Assembly (NCBI RefSeq): GCF_000234665.1
Contig: NC_018326.1
Coordinates: 619,779-683,778, forward strand
Source of the DNA: Leishmania mexicana MHOM/GT/2001/U1103
Taxonomy: Eukaryota > Euglenozoa > Kinetoplastea > Trypanosomatida > Trypanosomatidae
Reading direction: 5' to 3'
Length of the DNA: 64,000 bases
The notes beneath the pieces are model-generated. The model saw only the letters and a list, made by a program, of their open reading frames with translations, was not told the origin of the DNA and searched no databases. Below, piece by piece: positions 60,458 to 64,000 of the stretch (positions within the stretch are counted from its first letter, which is position 1; every line of letters begins with the position of its first letter). A program made the position numbers and the translations under genes.

Positions 60458-63400
60458 TCGGTGTCCTTCTGTGCGTTTCGTCGATATGTAACCAACTGTC
60501 ACCGTATCTCCCCCCTGCCCCCGTTCTTGGAGAAATGATGAGTGAGCATGCACCTCACTAGCAGTGGGCGCACTTGTGCGTCTGCACGTGTGTGTTTTTC
60601 TTGATGGTACGTGCCCCATCTCTGCGCTTACACCGCTTTGCGTCACGGCACACGAGGATGCTGCCCGAGTCTCATCTCTCTCTTCTCTCGCCACTGTTGT
60701 GCGTACGTGCATCTGCGCCTTTCCACGTCAGTGCGTCTATGAAGTACGTGCGCGCGCTCATCGTCACACGCACACCCACCTCTTCCTTGACCGCCGCACT
60801 CTATACACTGGGGGTGGTGGTGGAAAAGATGAGCAACGCACAAGAATCATGGAACTTTGTTTTCTTTCGTTTTCACGCGCGGCATTTTGGGCCCTGATGA
60901 CAGTGGGACACAGCTGAGTGAGTTGAACCAGCTAGCCCAGTACCCCACTTTCTGTGGGGAATCCCAGCAGCCCCCCCTCCTCCCCCCACTTCCTATCCCC
61001 TGCCAAATGTGGAATCACTTCTTGTGGTGGCAAGCTCAAGCACCTACAGTGTAGAGGACGTCACAGCGATCTATCGCTACTAATATCGGCGGCCAGGTGG
61101 TGAATGGGGTGGCGTCGGCGCGGACTGCAACAGTGAATACGCTTGCATCATCTTATGGGCAAAGATCGAGTGTGGCTCGAACGTATCCCACCCCTGTCCC
61201 TCACTGCCTACTGATCTGTGTGTCTGCGGGGGAGGGGGGGAGTGAGGGGGATGAGCCACCCTGAGAGGCGCACCACGTGGCGGCCGGCATGATAGACGTG
61301 GCCGTGAGGCGACCTGCGAAGCCGCTAACTGGGCAGACTCCGAGCAAGGGGCCGCGTTCTCAGATGTCTGAGTGGGCGCCGCTCAAACGCCTGTGCCTAC
61401 GGCTGCTTCCTACTAGGCGATGGGCCTGTGAGGAGCCCGTCAACGTGGGGTTTCATTGCTGCGCCATTGCAGAGAATCAAAACACACTGAAAACGGGAAA
61501 AACCTTTTTCGTCTCGGAGGTCTGCTTCATCTGCGCAACAACTGCCGCCCCACCTCACCTATACCAACTCTATATGCCTGAATTCATAAATCTCTCTCAT
61601 TCCCCTTCATCCTCTTTGTCCCTCCCTCGTCTGCTCCCCACGCATGTGCGTCTGTGTGTGTGTGGGCGATGTACCCCTTCTCCTATTCTCCACTTCCCCG
61701 TGGGCTTGGAAGATGCAGTACCTTTGCCCGCACACTGCCCGAACCCTCGCGCCTCCTGTCACACTCCCTTACGTCGATAATCCGCCCATCGTTGTGCACA
61801 GCCCCTCGGCGCCTGTCCGTGTGTCCGTTTCGTGGCTTGGTTTTGCTTTCTCATAGAACAGAAGAAAACGAAAAATCAGAAGACTGCCGCACCAGTCGTT
61901 AGAACAACGAAGCCGCCCCCCCATCATTGCCTCCCGCTACGTACACCGTTGTTGCCTTTTCCTTTTCGTGGCTGCGGAGTAGCCTGTGCAACTGTGCAGG
62001 CATACTCGCCCACCCCGCACGCAGACGTCGACAGACACACGAACCAAAAGAAACGCAGGTGCCGAGAATAGCACAAAGGCGCACCTGCCTTCCGCGAGAA
62101 TCTCCCACTGCTCGTCTTTGGTTCCGCTCCCTTTTCCCCTGCATAGTTCTCGCGACAGCAGCTGCTCTGCACGACCTCGGCGCTTCTCGTATTCCAGTGA
62201 GGTCCCGTCTCGCCTTTCGTCTCGCTCGGCATCTCGTCGCCCCCCTCCTTTGGGTTCCTCCTGTCCCCCTCGTGAAACAAGTTCGACATCTGTCCTACGT
62301 GATTTGCCCGTGTGTTTCTCTCCCCCATCATCTCCCCTCCCTCCCTCGGTGCGTGTGGTGGTGGCTGTGCCTCTCGTGCAGATTCTTCTTGTAGTTGTCA
62401 CGTCGTTTCCAATTATTTCTCAGCACGCACAGTTGGTTGTGTGTCTGCACGCCTTCCGTGTGCGCTGTCTTTACTGCGTCACTCCGCTGCCGACACCTCG
62501 CTTCATCTGTTATAGATATACCTTTCTCTCGTCCTCGCTCTGTTCATTTGTTCCCATTCTTTGTTTATTTTGCACACCCGCGTGTCTTCCTCTTCCACAA
62601 GGCGCCTTTTTCCGCCCTGTGTGCCCTCCCCCTCGCCTGTTCTCGTGTCGCAAAAGCCCACGTTTCCGCCCCCGCCGCCTTCCCCCATACCTGCTCAGGA
62701 CAACAACTGCAAAGACGGGACTCAAGGAAAAGGCAGATGCCTAGTGGACGTTGAGATGCCGTTCCTTACCAGTAGTGCGGTGCTTTTCCTCCTCTTTGTG
62801 TGTGCTGTAAATGTATATGTGGATGTGGGTGCTGGTGGGTAGTGATGCCCATTGGGACGGACTGAGTTGTGCTTCCGGTGTGTGTGAAAAGCACGCGTCG
62901 TCAATGGGCTGGTGCGCAGCGCATGGATGTGCAGACCGTCAACTGTGACAGGTGCCGAAACCGGTGCTCGGCAACGACCTGCCTGTGGGCTCATGGGTTG
63001 GTGTGTGCGCCTGTGTTCCGCTTGCCTCTACTCTCCATGGCTCTTACCGCCTGTGGCGCCCAGCGGCTCGTCATGGCACCTGCGGTAAGTGTGGTGTCAG
63101 TGCTGCCGAGTAGGCACCACAGCTGGTCTTCAGATGCCTGACACCTGTCGAAAGCTCGCTCGCGACACGGGAATGACGGATGTGACTTTTTATTGTGGCA
63201 CCAGCGCTGCTCCGAGACCTTCCTGGGCCACTCGCTTCTCTTCGTGGCGTTCGATGCCCTCGTGCTTGTGCCTGCTCGATCTCCCACACCACTCTGAAGA
63301 TGCTTGGCTGCCCTGTTCTGTATATCTGTGTGCAGTTGCCTCTGTGACAGGATTGCGCATCCTCAGGACCAAACCCTGCACCACCGCGCTAGCTGCCCTG

Positions 63401-63494
63401 CGTGTTGTCTGTGATTAGCCTGCTGGTGTATTTGTGTGTATTTAGTTGTTTGCGTTGCTACTGCGCTGTGTGCGGACGTGTGTGGTGTAGGACA
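60458..63494 (+). other. Subtelomeric region without supported genes
   Basis: No gene supported. Contents: PI-PLC 3' flank (60458-60940); a retroposon-like block (60949-61290, possibly to about 61450); pyrimidine-rich DNA (61500-62750); then GT-rich, C-poorer sequence from 62800 with several small open frames of fewer than 110 codons and no recognisable motif. The conserved Leishmania telomere-associated boxes may lie between 63420 and 63590, but I cannot confirm them from memory. Confidence 0.6.
60949..61290 (+). mobile_element. Degenerate retroposon-like repeat (SIDER2-like), copy B
   Basis: The portion 60949-61160 aligns by eye with 11036-11230 across about 200 bp with small indels; shared words in order are CTGT-GGGGA, CCCCTGCCA, GAA-CACTT, TGGTGGC, ACCTAC, CGAT, CGGCGG, GTCGG, CTGC-ACAG, TACGC and TCAT. 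It then continues into GAGTGAGGGGGATG, shared with 32846-32859. It lies about 500 bp after PI-PLC, perhaps within its 3' UTR, where SIDER elements often occur. No ends resolved. Confidence 0.5.
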
Positions 63495-63536
63495 GTGATG
63501 GTGATGGTTGTGGTTGTGGTTGTGGCTGTGGTTGTG
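63495..63536 (+). repeat. Degenerate GTTGTG hexamer array, 7 units
   Basis: Units in order: GTGATG twice, GTTGTG three times, GCTGTG, GTTGTG. The period is six, the same as the telomere, and GGTTGT differs from GGTTAG at two positions, so this may be a decayed telomere-type array. Confidence 0.7.
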
Positions 63537-63594
63537 TTGCTGTTATCCCTTGGGTGTGTGGCCTATTAAAGGTTGTTGTGTGCGTGTGTTATGG

Positions 63595-63714
63595 TACGGG
63601 TGCGGGTACGGGTACGGGTACGGGTACGGGTACGGGTACGGGTACGGGTACGGGTACGGGTACGGGTACGGGTACGGGTACGGGTACGGGTACGGGTACG
63701 GGTACGGGTACGGG
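63595..63714 (+). repeat. Variant telomeric array (TACGGG)n
   Basis: Twenty hexamers: TACGGG, one TGCGGG, then 18 perfect TACGGG units (63607-63714), in phase with the TTAGGG array that follows. The unit differs from TTAGGG at positions 2 and 3. The switch to TTAGGG is abrupt, with no intermixed units. Confidence 0.97.
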
Positions 63715-64000
63715 TTAGGGTTAGGGTTAGGGTTAGGGTTAGGGTTAGGGTTAGGGTTAGGGTTAGGGTTAGGGTTAGGGTTAGGGTTAGGGTTAGGGTT
63801 AGGGTTAGGGTTAGGGTTAGGGTTAGGGTTAGGGTTAGGGTTAGGGTTAGGGTTAGGGTTAGGGTTAGGGTTAGGGTTAGGGTTAGGGTTAGGGTTAGGG
63901 TTAGGGTTAGGGTTAGGGTTAGGGTTAGGGTTAGGGTTAGGGTTAGGGTTAGGGTTAGGGTTAGGGTTAGGGTTAGGGTTAGGGTTAGGGTTAGGGTTAG
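63715..64000 (+). repeat. Telomere, (TTAGGG)47.7
   Basis: 286 bp of perfect TTAGGG, G-strand 5'-to-3' toward the window end, the correct orientation for a right chromosome end. The window stops inside the array, so the true length is not known. Confidence 0.99.

Noticed and set aside
62800..63420. Several open frames of 60-110 codons near the telomere
   Set aside because: Overlap each other on both strands, no start or splice context, no recognisable motif; treated as subtelomeric noncoding DNA.
63495..64000. Possible CRISPR-like or other spacer array at the window end
   Set aside because: Tandem hexamers without spacers; orientation and TTAGGG unit identify a eukaryotic telomere.
1..64000. 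tRNA, rRNA, snRNA or strand-switch region
   Set aside because: I saw no tRNA A/B-box pair with foldable arms, no rRNA core sequence, and no change in gene orientation; small snoRNAs cannot be excluded by eye.

Overview
The window is the right-hand end of a trypanosomatid chromosome, almost certainly Leishmania or a close relative. The evidence is the terminal TTAGGG array, intron-free genes all on one strand, long pyrimidine-rich intergenic DNA with AG splice acceptors just before start codons, and protein content (kinetoplastid ALPH-type decapping phosphatase, RRP45, L14, a compact PI-PLC). From memory, gene content and order fit the distal end of Leishmania chromosome 22, with related genes near one end of T. 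brucei chromosome 6. The L14 protein differs at several positions from the L. major version I remember, which would fit a more distant species such as subgenus Viannia. Species is not decided here.

Layout, left to right, all on the + strand and pointing at the telomere: an uncharacterised beta-rich protein (332-2182); ribosomal protein L14 (2592-3119); an uncharacterised 329-residue protein (6082-7071); a 5 kb gene-free stretch with a 100-N assembly gap and a retroposon-like repeat; a probable mitochondrial protein (12155-13285); exosome subunit RRP45 (14083-15174); a CPSF160-like protein (16153-20778); the ApaH-like decapping phosphatase ALPH1 (23344-25770); 4.5 kb without genes; an uncharacterised 730-residue protein (30244-32436); a giant CFAP47-like axonemal protein (34491-42749); CAF1 deadenylase (44452-45468); a 105-residue Trp-rich protein (46889-47206); a CobW-type GTPase (48281-49438); a RINT1/Tip20-like tether subunit (50173-52023); a small membrane protein (53165-53605); a multi-zinc-ribbon protein (54827-57583); a PI-PLC interrupted by an in-frame TAG (58322-60457); about 3 kb of subtelomere; then GTTGTG-like, TACGGG and TTAGGG hexamer arrays.

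The genes appear to belong to one polycistronic unit transcribed toward the telomere; no gene is supported on the minus strand. The clearest functional theme is RNA maturation and decay: a CPSF160-like 3'-end factor, an exosome subunit, the decapping enzyme and the CAF1 deadenylase lie within about 31 kb. Other genes serve cilium structure, ER-Golgi tethering, metal handling and phosphoinositide signalling.

The best leads are the nonsense codon between the EF-hand and catalytic domains of PI-PLC, the TACGGG array between subtelomere and canonical telomere, and the retroposon-like repeats. I found no CRISPR array, rRNA, tRNA or bacterial-type system. All family names come from reading motifs by eye; no database search was run.
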